Below, piece by piece: positions 51,480-60,827 of a DNA stretch of 64,000 bases. This DNA is from Lysobacter soli (lineage in GTDB: Bacteria > Pseudomonadota > Gammaproteobacteria > Xanthomonadales > Xanthomonadaceae), in NCBI RefSeq assembly GCF_003382285.1, contig NZ_QTJR01000005.1:186001-250000 (forward strand), in the 5' to 3' direction. Within the stretch, counting starts at the first letter, position 1; the number at the start of each line of letters is the position of its first letter. A program made the translations under genes and the position numbers. Under the pieces are notes generated by a model, which was given only the letters and a program-made list of their open reading frames with translations, had not been told where the DNA came from and ran no database searches.

Positions 51480-54400
51480 TCATCCGATGTCCCCGCGACG
51501 TCCGGCAGCTTTGTACGCGATCGAGCCCGGCACCGTAAGCAGCACTTCGGTTCCGCCCTCCTGCAACCGGTTTATCGCAAGCCAGCCGCGCAACTTCCTT
51601 GCGCGCTCGCGCATGCCGAAGAGTCCGAAGTGCCCTTCTTTTCCCTTTCCGGCGATCCCGGCGTCGATACCCACTCCATCATCGGCAAAGCGCAGGCTGA
51701 AGTTCGTGCCATAACCGATATCGATCTGGATCCGGCTGGCGTTCGCGTGACGCCAGATGTTGAAGATCGCTTCACTCGCGATCTGGGTGACCTCATCCAG
51801 GATCAGCGGGTGAAGCACGCGCACCATGCCGGTAGTCGTCACCACGACCTCGACGGCGGGATCGAACGCCTGGCGTCGTGCGATGTCGGCAACGATCTCC
51901 TCGGCGGCGCAGTTCTGCAGCGAACGCAGGTCGCGGACGCGCTCACGCCCTTCGGCGATGACTTTGCCGGCAAGCTCGATAGCTTCCTCCAGCGCCGGCC
52001 TGGCAGGCGTTTCCGCCGGCAGGTCGTTCACCGCGAGCTGGAAGCGAAGCGTGAGCGCCTGTACCGACTGGAGCAGCGTGTCGTGAAGCTCGCGTGCGAT
52101 ACGTTCCCGCTCCTCGATGCGCTCGGCCATGCGAATGCGGATGCGGTTTGCGACCGCGCGAAAGCGCATCGAATAGGCCAACCACGCCAGCGCAGCGACC
52201 GCAATGGCACACAGCAACTTGAACAATCCGCTCTGGAAGAATGTGGGCGGGATATCGACATCCAGCGCCGCACCGTCCATGTTCCATACGTCGTCTTCGT
52301 TGGCCGCGATGACGCGGAAGCGATAGTGCCCGGGTCCCAGATTGTTGTAGACGGCCTCCCTGCGTACGCCCACGTCGAGCCAATCCGCATCCACGCCTTC
52401 CAGTCGGTAGCGGAAGCGGGTCGCCTCTGGCTTGCTCAGGCTTGCAGCCGTATAGGTCACCGTGAGGGACGTTGTTCCGCTGGGTAGTTCCAGTGAATCC
52501 GTCGTGGGGTAAGTGACGCCTCCCGGTGTGGCGGAAAGCAACGCGACGGGCGGCGGCAAACGGTTTCGCTCGCGCCCGCCCGGGTCGAGGAAGGCGACGC
52601 CCGTATTGCTGATGATCCAGGTTCTACCGTCGGCACCGCTTACCAGGGTCGGCGTGTGCCAGCCCTGCTGCGCTACGCCCGGCAGTCCGTCTCCCCTGTC
52701 GTAAAGATCGTACGACGGGGCATAGGCAGTGTCGGAAAAGGCCTTCGCCAGCTCCTGCGCGTTTATCAGGACAAGACCGAGCAGGCCGTTGAAGAGGAAA
52801 CCGCCGTCGGCGGTGCGGCTTATTCCCGAGATGCCGAAGAACGGAGCCACCCGTTCCGAAGTCACGGTGCGGAAGCGCTCCTTGTCGAAACGCGCCACGC
52901 CGAATTCTCCGCCAACCCACAACGTGCCGTCGTGTACGGCGATGATGCCTATGCGGCCGACGTCAAGGCCATCGGGCACCGAGAACACCCGCATGCCGGT
53001 TGCATCGTGACGGGAAACGCGGCTTCCGGGGAATCCGAACCAGACGGCGCCGGTGGCATCGGATGTCGCAACCACGGGAGTCGGCAATCCCCCCAGATCG
53101 ACCTTGCTGCTCCAGGTTCCGTCCTTCAGTCGAAAGACGCCGGATCGTTCGAACGCCACCCAGAGCGTTCCGGATCCATCTTCTGCAAGCGCGCGAATGT
53201 TCTCGTCGCGCACCCCCGCGGGCGGGGAAAACCGCGTTGGTCGGCCTGCGCTTACGCGATGCACAAAGCCGCCATTGCCATACAGCAGCGAACCATCCCG
53301 GGCCCGCAGCAGCAATGTGCTTGCCGGATGCAGTCGCTCGAACCGGCGCGCGATGTCGCCATGCAACGCCCGGTAAAGCCATACCCCGTCCGTGAGCCAG
53401 GTCGCGTCCTTCATGGCCGCGATGCTGTAACCGAACGCAGTGGTAGCAGGCACGGACGTGTCCGGCACGATCTCGGACGCACGGAACCGGTTGAGTCCCG
53501 CATTCGTGCCCACCCAGATGTTGCCCTCGCGATCGCGCAGGATGGGAATGCTCCGTTCGGCCGTGAGGCCATCCGCGCGACGGAATACATCCGTGAGGTC
53601 CGACGGCAACACACTGCGGGGCGCGCGCGCCACTTTGCGCGGATCGAAACGGAAGATGCCGCCATTGCGGCGGTCGGTCGCCCATATGACGCCCTGCCGG
53701 TCGATCGCGAAACCCGGCACCGACAGGACGTTGCCGGGCGTCGCGGCCTGCAGCGTCCATGGGCTTCGACGTTCCCCCGCGAGGTAGTCCGCGAGGGGAC
53801 GCAGGCCGTGGAGCCCCTCGGCGATCCAGATCCGACCGTCGGGGGTCTGGGTGAAGGTGGCATGTTCCGTCACCAGGCCGGTGGGTTCGAAGCGTCGCGC
53901 GCCGTGCCTCAGGAAATAGACGCTGCCCGCTGTGCTGACCCACACGGTGCCATCGCTCGCAACGAACAGATCGACGACCATGTCGGCGGGAATGCCCCAG
54001 TCCGTTCCCAGCCTCTGCCATCGACCGTCCTTGAACCGGGCCAGGCCGCCATGCGAGGCGGCCCACAGGGTGTCATCCCGCCCCTGAAGTATGCGCACCA
54101 CCATGCCAGGCCAGATGCCGTCCTTCTCCAGATACGTCGTGAGGTGCCCGCTTCGCAGCCGCGAAATGCCGCCGTCCGAGTAGCCGATCCAGACCTCGTT
54201 CGACCCCAGTACCTTTATGGCCGTGATGTCGACCGAAGCGAGCCGCTCGCCCGAAGCCGGGTGAAACGGCTCGAACTGCATACCGTCGAACCGATACAGG
54301 CCGGACCCCGTCCCCAGCCAAAGGAAACCATCCGCTCCCTGGTCCAGGGCCCAGATTTCGGCCGGCGCACCGTCACGGGCCGTCCAGATCGTATGGTGGA

Positions 54401-54500
54401 ACTGGCGGATGGTCCGGTCGCGGTCCTGCGCATGCACCGCTCCAGACATCGCGGCCAGGACGATCGCCGAACAGACGGTGAGGACCAGGCCGAGGCGCAT
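51480..54500 (-). CDS. Two-component sensor histidine kinase with beta-propeller sensor (NarL/DesK type)
   Basis: A 1006-residue kinase from ATG 54500, with a signal peptide (GLVLTVCSAIVLAAMSGAVHA). A periplasmic double-propeller sensor made of Reg_prop repeats follows (WLGTGSGLYRFDG, WVGTNAGLNRFRA), then a Y_Y_Y-type domain (FRYRLEGVDADW) and one membrane helix (LLCAIAVAALAWLAYSM). The HisKA_3 dimer helix carries the phospho-His in RIARELHDTLLQSVQAL; the HATPase has FADDGVGID and GLFGMRERA. The frame is open to ATG 54632; the extra 44 residues resemble the start of an OmpR/CadC winged helix, not a kinase. Its 3' end faces the truncated LuxR gene. Confidence 0.85.
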   Translation of the reverse strand: MRLGLVLTVCSAIVLAAMSGAVHAQDRDRTIRQFHHTIWTARDGAPAEIWALDQGADGFLWLGTGSGLYRFDGMQFEPFHPASGERLASVDITAIKVLGSNEVWIGYSDGGISRLRSGHLTTYLEKDGIWPGMVVRILQGRDDTLWAASHGGLARFKDGRWQRLGTDWGIPADMVVDLFVASDGTVWVSTAGSVYFLRHGARRFEPTGLVTEHATFTQTPDGRIWIAEGLHGLRPLADYLAGERRSPWTLQAATPGNVLSVPGFAIDRQGVIWATDRRNGGIFRFDPRKVARAPRSVLPSDLTDVFRRADGLTAERSIPILRDREGNIWVGTNAGLNRFRASEIVPDTSVPATTAFGYSIAAMKDATWLTDGVWLYRALHGDIARRFERLHPASTLLLRARDGSLLYGNGGFVHRVSAGRPTRFSPPAGVRDENIRALAEDGSGTLWVAFERSGVFRLKDGTWSSKVDLGGLPTPVVATSDATGAVWFGFPGSRVSRHDATGMRVFSVPDGLDVGRIGIIAVHDGTLWVGGEFGVARFDKERFRTVTSERVAPFFGISGISRTADGGFLFNGLLGLVLINAQELAKAFSDTAYAPSYDLYDRGDGLPGVAQQGWHTPTLVSGADGRTWIISNTGVAFLDPGGRERNRLPPPVALLSATPGGVTYPTTDSLELPSGTTSLTVTYTAASLSKPEATRFRYRLEGVDADWLDVGVRREAVYNNLGPGHYRFRVIAANEDDVWNMDGAALDVDIPPTFFQSGLFKLLCAIAVAALAWLAYSMRFRAVANRIRIRMAERIEERERIARELHDTLLQSVQALTLRFQLAVNDLPAETPARPALEEAIELAGKVIAEGRERVRDLRSLQNCAAEEIVADIARRQAFDPAVEVVVTTTGMVRVLHPLILDEVTQIASEAIFNIWRHANASRIQIDIGYGTNFSLRFADDGVGIDAGIAGKGKEGHFGLFGMRERARKLRGWLAINRLQEGGTEVLLTVPGSIAYKAAGRRGDIG

Positions 54501-54836
54501 CGTGGCCCCTGCCACGAGGAGCGCCACCGAATCGAAGGCGCGACGACGCGTGGCTGCCTCGCCGCCATCCCTGCGCAACGTACGATCAGCCGGGACCCGC
54601 CTGAAAGGTCCGAACCGGAAGACTTCGTTCATGTCCGCCCCACGGGAGCCTGCAGTGCAGGCGGGCCGAGAATCGCGAAGTGTGCGTACCGCTATAAGTA
54701 GCCCAAGCCCTATCAGGATGGAAGTGCGTCGGCGACGTTACAGGCCGATCGCGCCGCAACCGGGCCGCGATCGATACGGCGCCTTGCCGCCACGCCCCCA
54801 CGCGCGAAGCCCGCACGTGACGGCAGGTAGCCTGCT

Positions 54837-56642
54837 CTACTCCTTTCGCACCGCGGGGATGAATCGTTCGCGTACCGCCTTGCCGAGCAGGTCGGGCGGC
54901 AGCAGGCCCTGATCGAGCAGGAAGTTGTTGAACGCCAACCGGTCGAACTTCTCGCCCAGCGCCATTTCCGTTTCCATGCGCAGCTCCAGGATGCGGCTGT
55001 AGCCGTAGAAGTACGCGCCCGCCTGGCCGGGTGCGTTGAACGTGTAGCGGTCCAGCTCCTGTTTGACCATCGCCTCCGACAGGCCGACCTTCTCGCGCAG
55101 GATGCGACCGGCTGCATCGCGGTCGATCTGGCCCAGGTTGATCATCGGATCCAGGATCGCGCGCGCGGCACGCATGAGGCGGAACTGCAGCGCGACCAGC
55201 TGCCCGTCCAGCGGCTCGTAGGGCACCATTTCCGCTTCGGCGTACAACGCCCAGCCTTCCACGTTCACCGAATTGAACGCGAACATCGTGCGCGCCAGCG
55301 ACACGCCGCGCTCGATCATCGCGGTGAACTGCAGCTCGTGGCCTGGACGGCCTTCGTGCGCCGACAGTGTCCATCGCGCCGCATCGAAGTTAAAATCGTC
55401 GTACGCCAGCGTTTTGCCGTCCGCCGTCGCGAGTGATACCGGCACGACGAACTGCCCCTGCTGGCCCGTGTTTCCGACCAGTGGCGCGGGCAGGAGGTGC
55501 GGCGCCGACACCACCGCCGACTCGGCCTCCGTCCCCAGTCGCATGATCATCGGCCGGTTGGGCACATCGACCACGCGTTCGTCGCGGATGATCGGATCGA
55601 TCGCGTCGATCACCGTGCGGTAACGCGCCACGAGCTGGTCGTTGCCGATCGCGTTCTTCTTGAGCGCGCGAACGACGGCCACGTAGTCGTGCGCATCGGC
55701 CAACTCTAGCCCGTGCTCTTTCGCGACCAGAGGCGCCAGCTGCGCCATCGCCGCGCGGGTTTCCATGAACTCCACCTGCGCACGGTGCACCAGCAGCTGG
55801 GGTTCGATGTCGATGCCGATCTGGCGTAGCTGGTTGGCGTACAGCGCTGGCGGCAGTTGCGTGTCGGTGCGCGCCTGCGGGAGCACCGTCGTGCGGCCCC
55901 ATTGCGCGTAGTCCTTCAACTGCGTTTCCATCGCGGCCAACGCGGCGTCCGCGTCGGTCACCTGGTATTTCGCGAACAGATCGCGGATGCCGGCGATGTA
56001 GGTGTCGACATTCCCCAGCGCCTGCTCGACTTCCAGTTTCGTCGGGCGCAGCAGCGTCGGATCGCCAGCGCGCTGCGCATAGCGGGCCTTGGCCAGCTCG
56101 GTCAGCGGTACGGTTTCCTGTCCCTGGCCGACATAGTTCTTCAGGCGTTGCAACGCCAACGCGCGGCGCTCGGGCGGCGTCTGGTCGGACAGCAGCGTGC
56201 GCACTCCGTTGAACACGATCTGCGGCGCGTCGCGCCACGGCAACATCAAACGTTCGTTGAGTTCGCTGGTCGCGATGGCCTCGTCGGCGGCGCGGATCAT
56301 GATCTCCAGGTCCTGGCGCACGTCCGGGTCGCGTTCGACGGAGAGTTTGGACTTCAGTTCATCGCGCGATCTCGCGGTAGCGGCGCGGAAGCGCGCGGCG
56401 AACTCCGGCTTGAGATCGGTGACGAGCCCGTCGTAGCCCGGCACGCCCATGAACGACATGTCCTCCGGCGCGAACGGCGCCTGCGCGTCGAGCAGGATCC
56501 GCGCGTACTGGTTGCTTCTTTCCACCCACTTCGGCGACGCGGGCGTTGCGGCGGACGTCGTGGTGGCCGACGCGGCATGCGCCTGCGAGGCGTTTAGCAG
56601 TGCCAGCGAAAATGCGATTGCGAGGGTCAACGTTCGGGTCAT
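54837..56642 (-). CDS. DUF885-family exported protein (putative metallopeptidase)
   Basis: A 601-residue protein with a signal peptide (TLTLAIAFSLALLNASQAHA). The DUF885 hallmark HEGRPGHELQ (HEXXH-like, with a GH insertion) lies at about residue 430, followed by NVEGWALYAEAEMVPYEPL with a conserved Glu. The family is related to M32-type metallopeptidases; substrates are unknown. Monocistronic as far as can be seen. Confidence 0.87.
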   Translation of the reverse strand: MTRTLTLAIAFSLALLNASQAHAASATTTSAATPASPKWVERSNQYARILLDAQAPFAPEDMSFMGVPGYDGLVTDLKPEFAARFRAATARSRDELKSKLSVERDPDVRQDLEIMIRAADEAIATSELNERLMLPWRDAPQIVFNGVRTLLSDQTPPERRALALQRLKNYVGQGQETVPLTELAKARYAQRAGDPTLLRPTKLEVEQALGNVDTYIAGIRDLFAKYQVTDADAALAAMETQLKDYAQWGRTTVLPQARTDTQLPPALYANQLRQIGIDIEPQLLVHRAQVEFMETRAAMAQLAPLVAKEHGLELADAHDYVAVVRALKKNAIGNDQLVARYRTVIDAIDPIIRDERVVDVPNRPMIMRLGTEAESAVVSAPHLLPAPLVGNTGQQGQFVVPVSLATADGKTLAYDDFNFDAARWTLSAHEGRPGHELQFTAMIERGVSLARTMFAFNSVNVEGWALYAEAEMVPYEPLDGQLVALQFRLMRAARAILDPMINLGQIDRDAAGRILREKVGLSEAMVKQELDRYTFNAPGQAGAYFYGYSRILELRMETEMALGEKFDRLAFNNFLLDQGLLPPDLLGKAVRERFIPAVRKE

Positions 56643-56739
56643 CGTCCATGTGCCGGTGAGGTCATGAAGCGAGGATGCGAGAGACGTCCTTTTGCCGGCC
56701 AGCGCCGAAGGTCATACGGACTTCCTGCGCCCGCCTGCC

Positions 56740-58485
56740 CTACTCCCGCGAAAACGACGGAGTCGCGCACGCCGCCGTGCTTGATGGCAGATCGCCCGGC
56801 CAGCCCGGACCACACGCAACGTCTTCGTGCAGGATCCGGGAAATCTCGGCGAGCGCCTCGGGGCTTTCTTCCAGGTCGTGGCCGTAACGCACCACCAGCG
56901 TCGACTGCGCGCCGTCGAGCAGCGTGCTCGCGACAGGCACTACGCCATCGGATTCGAAGTCGTAACGTGGCAACGCACCGGCGATCGTGTGGTACGCGAT
57001 CCCTTCCCTCGGCATCAGGCGCTCGCCCGCGGCGCGCACCGGTTGCGCGCTCTGCAACGTCGAGATGCTGTTGACCCAGCCGCGCAGGTATCGATCCAGC
57101 AGTTCGGGCTGGACCGCCTCGGGGTTGGCCTGCGCGACGCGCCGCAGCGACTGGATTTCAGGCGCGCGCCGACCGACGAGTACCCGGGCCACGCGGCCGA
57201 ACCAGCGCGTCGCCGTGGGACTTCCGCGATGGGGCGCCGCGAGGAAGATCGCCCGGCCGACGCCGGGATACGCCTTGAAGTGGAAAGTCGCATCCACGAT
57301 CGCCAGATCGGACTGCGCGGCGTGCATCCGGCCTGCGTCGGTCACGAAAGCCGCGTTCCAGAGCACGTCGCCGCTGTCCGAGCAGAGCATGCGCGCGACC
57401 ACGCCACCGAGGCTGTGGCCGACCAGCACCATGTTCGACCGCGCGAAATCGTCGCCCTCCGGATCCAGCGCTTTCCAGGCCGCGTCGAGGTACCCCTGCA
57501 CGCGCAGCCGGTTCACGAGCAGCGGCGCGTTCGTCTGGTAGACGACATGCCACACCTGGTAGCGCGAACGCAGCGCCGCGTCGCCCCATATCTCGTTCGA
57601 CAGCCCCGCCCACATCAGCGGGCTGCTGCCCAGCCCGTGGATCATGACAAGCGGTTTCTTGTCCGGATCGTAATCCTCGAGCAGGAAGACGCCCGCGCGC
57701 CGTCCGACTTCACGCCCGCCGAACAGGCCCCAGACCCCGAGACGATGCAACTTCGAGGTTTGCGCACCGCGCGCCCACGCGGCGGAGGTGTCGCTGGCGA
57801 GTAAATAGTGCGACGCGCCGATCGTCACCTGCGGCGTTCGTAGCGGATCGGAAAGGACCAGGACCGGGCGGCGGTGCGCATCCGTCTCGACCCACGCGGT
57901 CGCTCCCCGGAACACGCCTTCCGGCGGCAGCAGCGAGCACTCAGGGGCGTCCTCGCAGCGCTTTCCGAGGAGCGCCAGCGGCACCCCGAAGCCGTCCGTG
58001 CTGAAGCGCTTTCCGCGATACAACTCCATCGACACTTCGCGCGCCAGCGTCACGTCGAGCGGCGGCACCAGGTACCGCGAGAGCTGGCGAAACTCGACGC
58101 TCAGCTCCGTGCCCGCCACTCGCAGCGGCCCTTTGCTCCACGACCGGTTCTGCGTGAGGGCGTAGCCCAGGAAGTCGTCGGTGCATCGTGTTGCGAGGTT
58201 GGCCATGTCGTTCGACGACGCCGCCCCGCCCTTCAAGGCGTCGTACGCGTGTGCGGCGCAGAGCAACCACGCTCGTCCGGCGGCTGCCGGCGTGGACGCG
58301 CGTCGGGCGGAATTCGCCCATGCGCGCGCGGCGTCCTCGTGAGCTTCCACCGTCGCCGGCTGAAGCTGCGGGGAGCAGCACTCGACATGAGGGCGCGACT
58401 CTCCGGGCGACCGGCACGCCACGGGCGCAAGTGCGAGTACGACGATGGCAAGCCGCATCAACGCACTGCGCGAGCGTGGACACAT
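56740..58485 (-). CDS. Lipoprotein alpha/beta hydrolase (lipase-like)
   Basis: A 581-residue protein. MCPRSRSALMRLAIVVLAL, then the lipobox LAPVAC gives a lipoprotein signal; this decides start 58485 over the open frame to 58,581. The C-terminal half is an alpha/beta hydrolase: oxyanion MIHGLGSSPLMW, nucleophile VLVGHSLGGVVARM, a later Asp in FESDGVVPVAS and His in VRYGHDLEESP. A lipase or esterase on the envelope is likely. Confidence 0.85.
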   Translation of the reverse strand: MCPRSRSALMRLAIVVLALAPVACRSPGESRPHVECCSPQLQPATVEAHEDAARAWANSARRASTPAAAGRAWLLCAAHAYDALKGGAASSNDMANLATRCTDDFLGYALTQNRSWSKGPLRVAGTELSVEFRQLSRYLVPPLDVTLAREVSMELYRGKRFSTDGFGVPLALLGKRCEDAPECSLLPPEGVFRGATAWVETDAHRRPVLVLSDPLRTPQVTIGASHYLLASDTSAAWARGAQTSKLHRLGVWGLFGGREVGRRAGVFLLEDYDPDKKPLVMIHGLGSSPLMWAGLSNEIWGDAALRSRYQVWHVVYQTNAPLLVNRLRVQGYLDAAWKALDPEGDDFARSNMVLVGHSLGGVVARMLCSDSGDVLWNAAFVTDAGRMHAAQSDLAIVDATFHFKAYPGVGRAIFLAAPHRGSPTATRWFGRVARVLVGRRAPEIQSLRRVAQANPEAVQPELLDRYLRGWVNSISTLQSAQPVRAAGERLMPREGIAYHTIAGALPRYDFESDGVVPVASTLLDGAQSTLVVRYGHDLEESPEALAEISRILHEDVACGPGWPGDLPSSTAACATPSFSRE

Positions 58486-58587
58486 GGTGGTTTCGCCTCG
58501 CCGGACCAGCGTCGGAGTTGGTTCAGAGCCGCGCGAGGAGTCTATCGGAGCGGAGGCACGGATGGGCTGCGCTGCGCCCACGTCGCA

Positions 58588-58980
58588 TCAGGCCGGAATG
58601 CGCGCGATGACCTTGATCTCGAAGTCGAAGCCGGCGAGCCAGTTGACGCCGACCGCCGTCCAGTTGGGATAAGGCGCCTTCGGAAACACGTCGTTCTTCA
58701 CGGCAAGCACCGTATCGAACTGGCGCTGCGGATCGGTGTGGAAGCTCGTCACGTCGACGATGTCATCGAGCCCGCATCCGGCGGCCTTCAGGGTCGCCTC
58801 GAGATTGGCGAATGCCAGCCGGACCTGCGCTTCGAAGTCCGGCTCGGGCGAGCCGTCGTCGCGGCTTCCTACCTGTCCGGAGACGAACAGCAGGTCGCCC
58901 GACCTGATCGCCGCGGAATACGCATGTTTCGTGTACAGCTCGTGCCGACCTTCGGGGAAAACAGCGTCGCGGGGTGTCAT
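58588..58980 (-). CDS. RidA-family (YjgF/Rid) protein
   Basis: A 130-residue protein of the Rid family: YSAAIRSGDLLFVSGQVG, then FANLEATLKAAGCGLDDIV and the C-terminal PNWTAVGVNWLA, where RidA proper has an Arg. Without that Arg, enamine deaminase activity is uncertain. GGAG precedes the ATG. Divergent from the LysR gene, its probable regulator. Confidence 0.87.
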   Translation of the reverse strand: MTPRDAVFPEGRHELYTKHAYSAAIRSGDLLFVSGQVGSRDDGSPEPDFEAQVRLAFANLEATLKAAGCGLDDIVDVTSFHTDPQRQFDTVLAVKNDVFPKAPYPNWTAVGVNWLAGFDFEIKVIARIPA

Positions 58981-59089
58981 GGGGATTCTCCTGGGCCCTG
59001 TTCGTGGGTGGACGACGCAGCGTCGTCCGGCGTGCCGACCACTCTAGGTACCGGCCGTTTCCCGATAAACACGCCGATTGCGCGATCAC

Positions 59090-59108
59090 TGTTTGTAGAA
59101 TCCAAACA
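59090..59108. promoter_or_regulatory. LysR-type operator candidate between ridA-like gene and lysR
   Basis: TGTTTG and CAAACA form a perfect inverted repeat with a 7-nt spacer, containing the T-N11-A spacing typical of LysR sites. It lies 25 nt before the lysR start and 110 nt before the Rid gene. Confidence 0.6.
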
Positions 59109-59132
59109 ATCCCGGCCCGTTGGAGACCCGCA

Positions 59133-60065
59133 TTGGACCGTATCGACGCAATGCAGGCGTTCGTTCGCGTGGTCGAGACCGGCAGCTTCACCCGGGCCGC
59201 GGAAACGCTGCAGGCCAGCAAGACGCGCGTGACGCAGCTGGTGCAGCAGCTGGAAGCGCACCTGCGCGTGAAGCTGCTCCATCGCACGACGCGCAAGGTC
59301 AACGTCACCGCCGACGGCGCGGCGTACTACGAGCGCGTCGTGCGGCTGCTCGCGGACCTGGACGATGCCGAGACCAGCCTGTCGGCGGCTTCGCATGCGC
59401 CGCGCGGTCGTCTGCGCGTGGACGTGCCCGCGCCGCTGGCGAGCCACATCGTGGTGCCCGCCCTGCCCGCCTTCCATGCGCGGTTTCCCGATCTGCAACT
59501 CGACCTCGGCGCGAGCGACCGCAAGGTGGACCTGATCGACGAAAACGTCGACTGCGTCGTGCGCGGCGGCGAGATCACCGAGCCCTCGCTCCGGGCAAGA
59601 CACGTGGCCGACCTGCTCCTGGGCGTTTACGCCGCGCCCGCCTACCTCGCGCGCGCAGGCACGCCGGTGCATCCGCGGGAGCTCGAGGACGGCCTCCATC
59701 GCGTCATCGGATATCGCAGCTCCCGCACCGGCGCGCCGCTGGCGCACGCGATCCGGCGCGGCGACGAGACGCTGCAGGTGCGAGGACGTCACGACCTGTC
59801 GGTGGATGACGGAAACGCCTACCTCGCGGCGGGAATCGCCGGCCTTGGCGTGCTGTGGCTTCCGCAGTACATGGCGCGCGCACCGCTCCAACGCGGCGAG
59901 CTGGTTGCGTTGTTCGAAGACTGGCAACTCGATCCGATGCCGCTGTACGTCGCCTTTCCGCCCAGCCGCCACGTGAGCCGGAAGCTGCGCATCTTCATCG
60001 ACTGGATCGTCGAACTCATGGCGGCGCATGCGCCTGCGATACAGGCGCCTGGCGAACGCGGTTGA
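59133..60065 (+). CDS. LysR-family transcriptional regulator
   Basis: A 310-residue LTTR: winged HTH MQAFVRVVETGSFTRAAETL, ASKTRVTQLVQQLEAHLRVK (1-65), then a substrate-binding domain (RLRVDVPAPLASHIVVPAL, CVVRGGEITEPSL). The TTG at 59133 gives the usual LDRIDAMQAF start and follows TTGGAG; ATG 59151 is the alternative. It most resembles the CrgA/AaeR-like subgroup regulating a divergent neighbour. Confidence 0.9.
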   Translation: MDRIDAMQAFVRVVETGSFTRAAETLQASKTRVTQLVQQLEAHLRVKLLHRTTRKVNVTADGAAYYERVVRLLADLDDAETSLSAASHAPRGRLRVDVPAPLASHIVVPALPAFHARFPDLQLDLGASDRKVDLIDENVDCVVRGGEITEPSLRARHVADLLLGVYAAPAYLARAGTPVHPRELEDGLHRVIGYRSSRTGAPLAHAIRRGDETLQVRGRHDLSVDDGNAYLAAGIAGLGVLWLPQYMARAPLQRGELVALFEDWQLDPMPLYVAFPPSRHVSRKLRIFIDWIVELMAAHAPAIQAPGERG

Positions 60066-60090
60066 CCGTCACGCCATCTCCGCGCGCATC

Positions 60091-60241
60091 GTCGTTCCGG
60101 CGAAGGCTGGAATGCACCGACCTTCAACTTTGCGTTTGCCTTCGAGGCTGAAACAACAGCGCAGCGCTGTATCGCCCACAGTTGGACCGCGTTACCGCTT
60201 TGTTGCGCGTCATTCCGACACCCTCTCCCGTTGGAAGAGGG
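60091..60241. repeat. Intergenic repeat pair next to a truncated gene
   Basis: GTCGTTCCGGCGAAGGCTGG (a form of the common GTCATTCCCGCGAAGGCGGG repeat) at 60,091. The second piece is CCCTCTCCCGTTGGAAGAGGG, in two parts CCCTCT and AGAGGG, at 60,221-60,241. The second hairpin marks the exact point where the following gene loses its start. Confidence 0.6.
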
Positions 60242-60827
60242 CCGGAACGTCGTCGTGGCCGCGGCAACGGGCGCGGTCGGTTCCGTCGTCGGCCAACTGG
60301 CGAAGCTCAAGGGCGCGCGCGTGGTCGGCATCGCCGGTGGTGCGGACAAGTGCCGGCATGCAGTCGAGGTACTGGGCTTCGACGCCTGCCTGGACCATCG
60401 CGAACCCGATCTGAAATCGCGCCTGGCCGCCGCATGCCCCGACGGCACCGACGTGTACTTCGAGAACGTCGGCGGCGAGGTGCTCGACGCGGTACTGCCG
60501 CTATTGAACCTCCACGCACGCATTCCGGTGTGCGGGTTCATCGCGCACTACAACCAGCCACGCGGCGGCGAGGCGTGTGTCGACAAGCGCACGCAACTGC
60601 TCGGCGTCATCCTCGCCAGGCGCGTGCGCATGCAGGGCTTCATCATCCTCGACCATTACGCGACGCGGTTCGCCGACTTCCGTCGCGACATGGCGCAGTG
60701 GATCGACGAAGGCCGCATCGTGCTGATCGAGGACATCGTCGACGGCCTCGAACAGGCGCCCGACGCGTTCATCGGGCTGCTGCAGGGCCGCAACTTCGGC
60801 AAGCTCGTCGTGCGCGTATCGGACTAG
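60231..60827 (+). pseudogene. Medium-chain (MDR) NADP-dependent oxidoreductase, N-terminal half missing
   Basis: The remaining 198 residues are the Rossmann and C-terminal parts of a zinc-independent MDR enzyme (CurA/leukotriene B4 dehydrogenase-like): VVVAAATGAVGSVVGQLAK, VYFENVGGEVLDAVLPLL and GRIVLIEDIVDGLEQAP. A full protein is ~340 residues; the N-terminal catalytic domain is absent, replaced by an intergenic repeat. Its stop overlaps the converging amidohydrolase by 4 nt. Confidence 0.75.
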
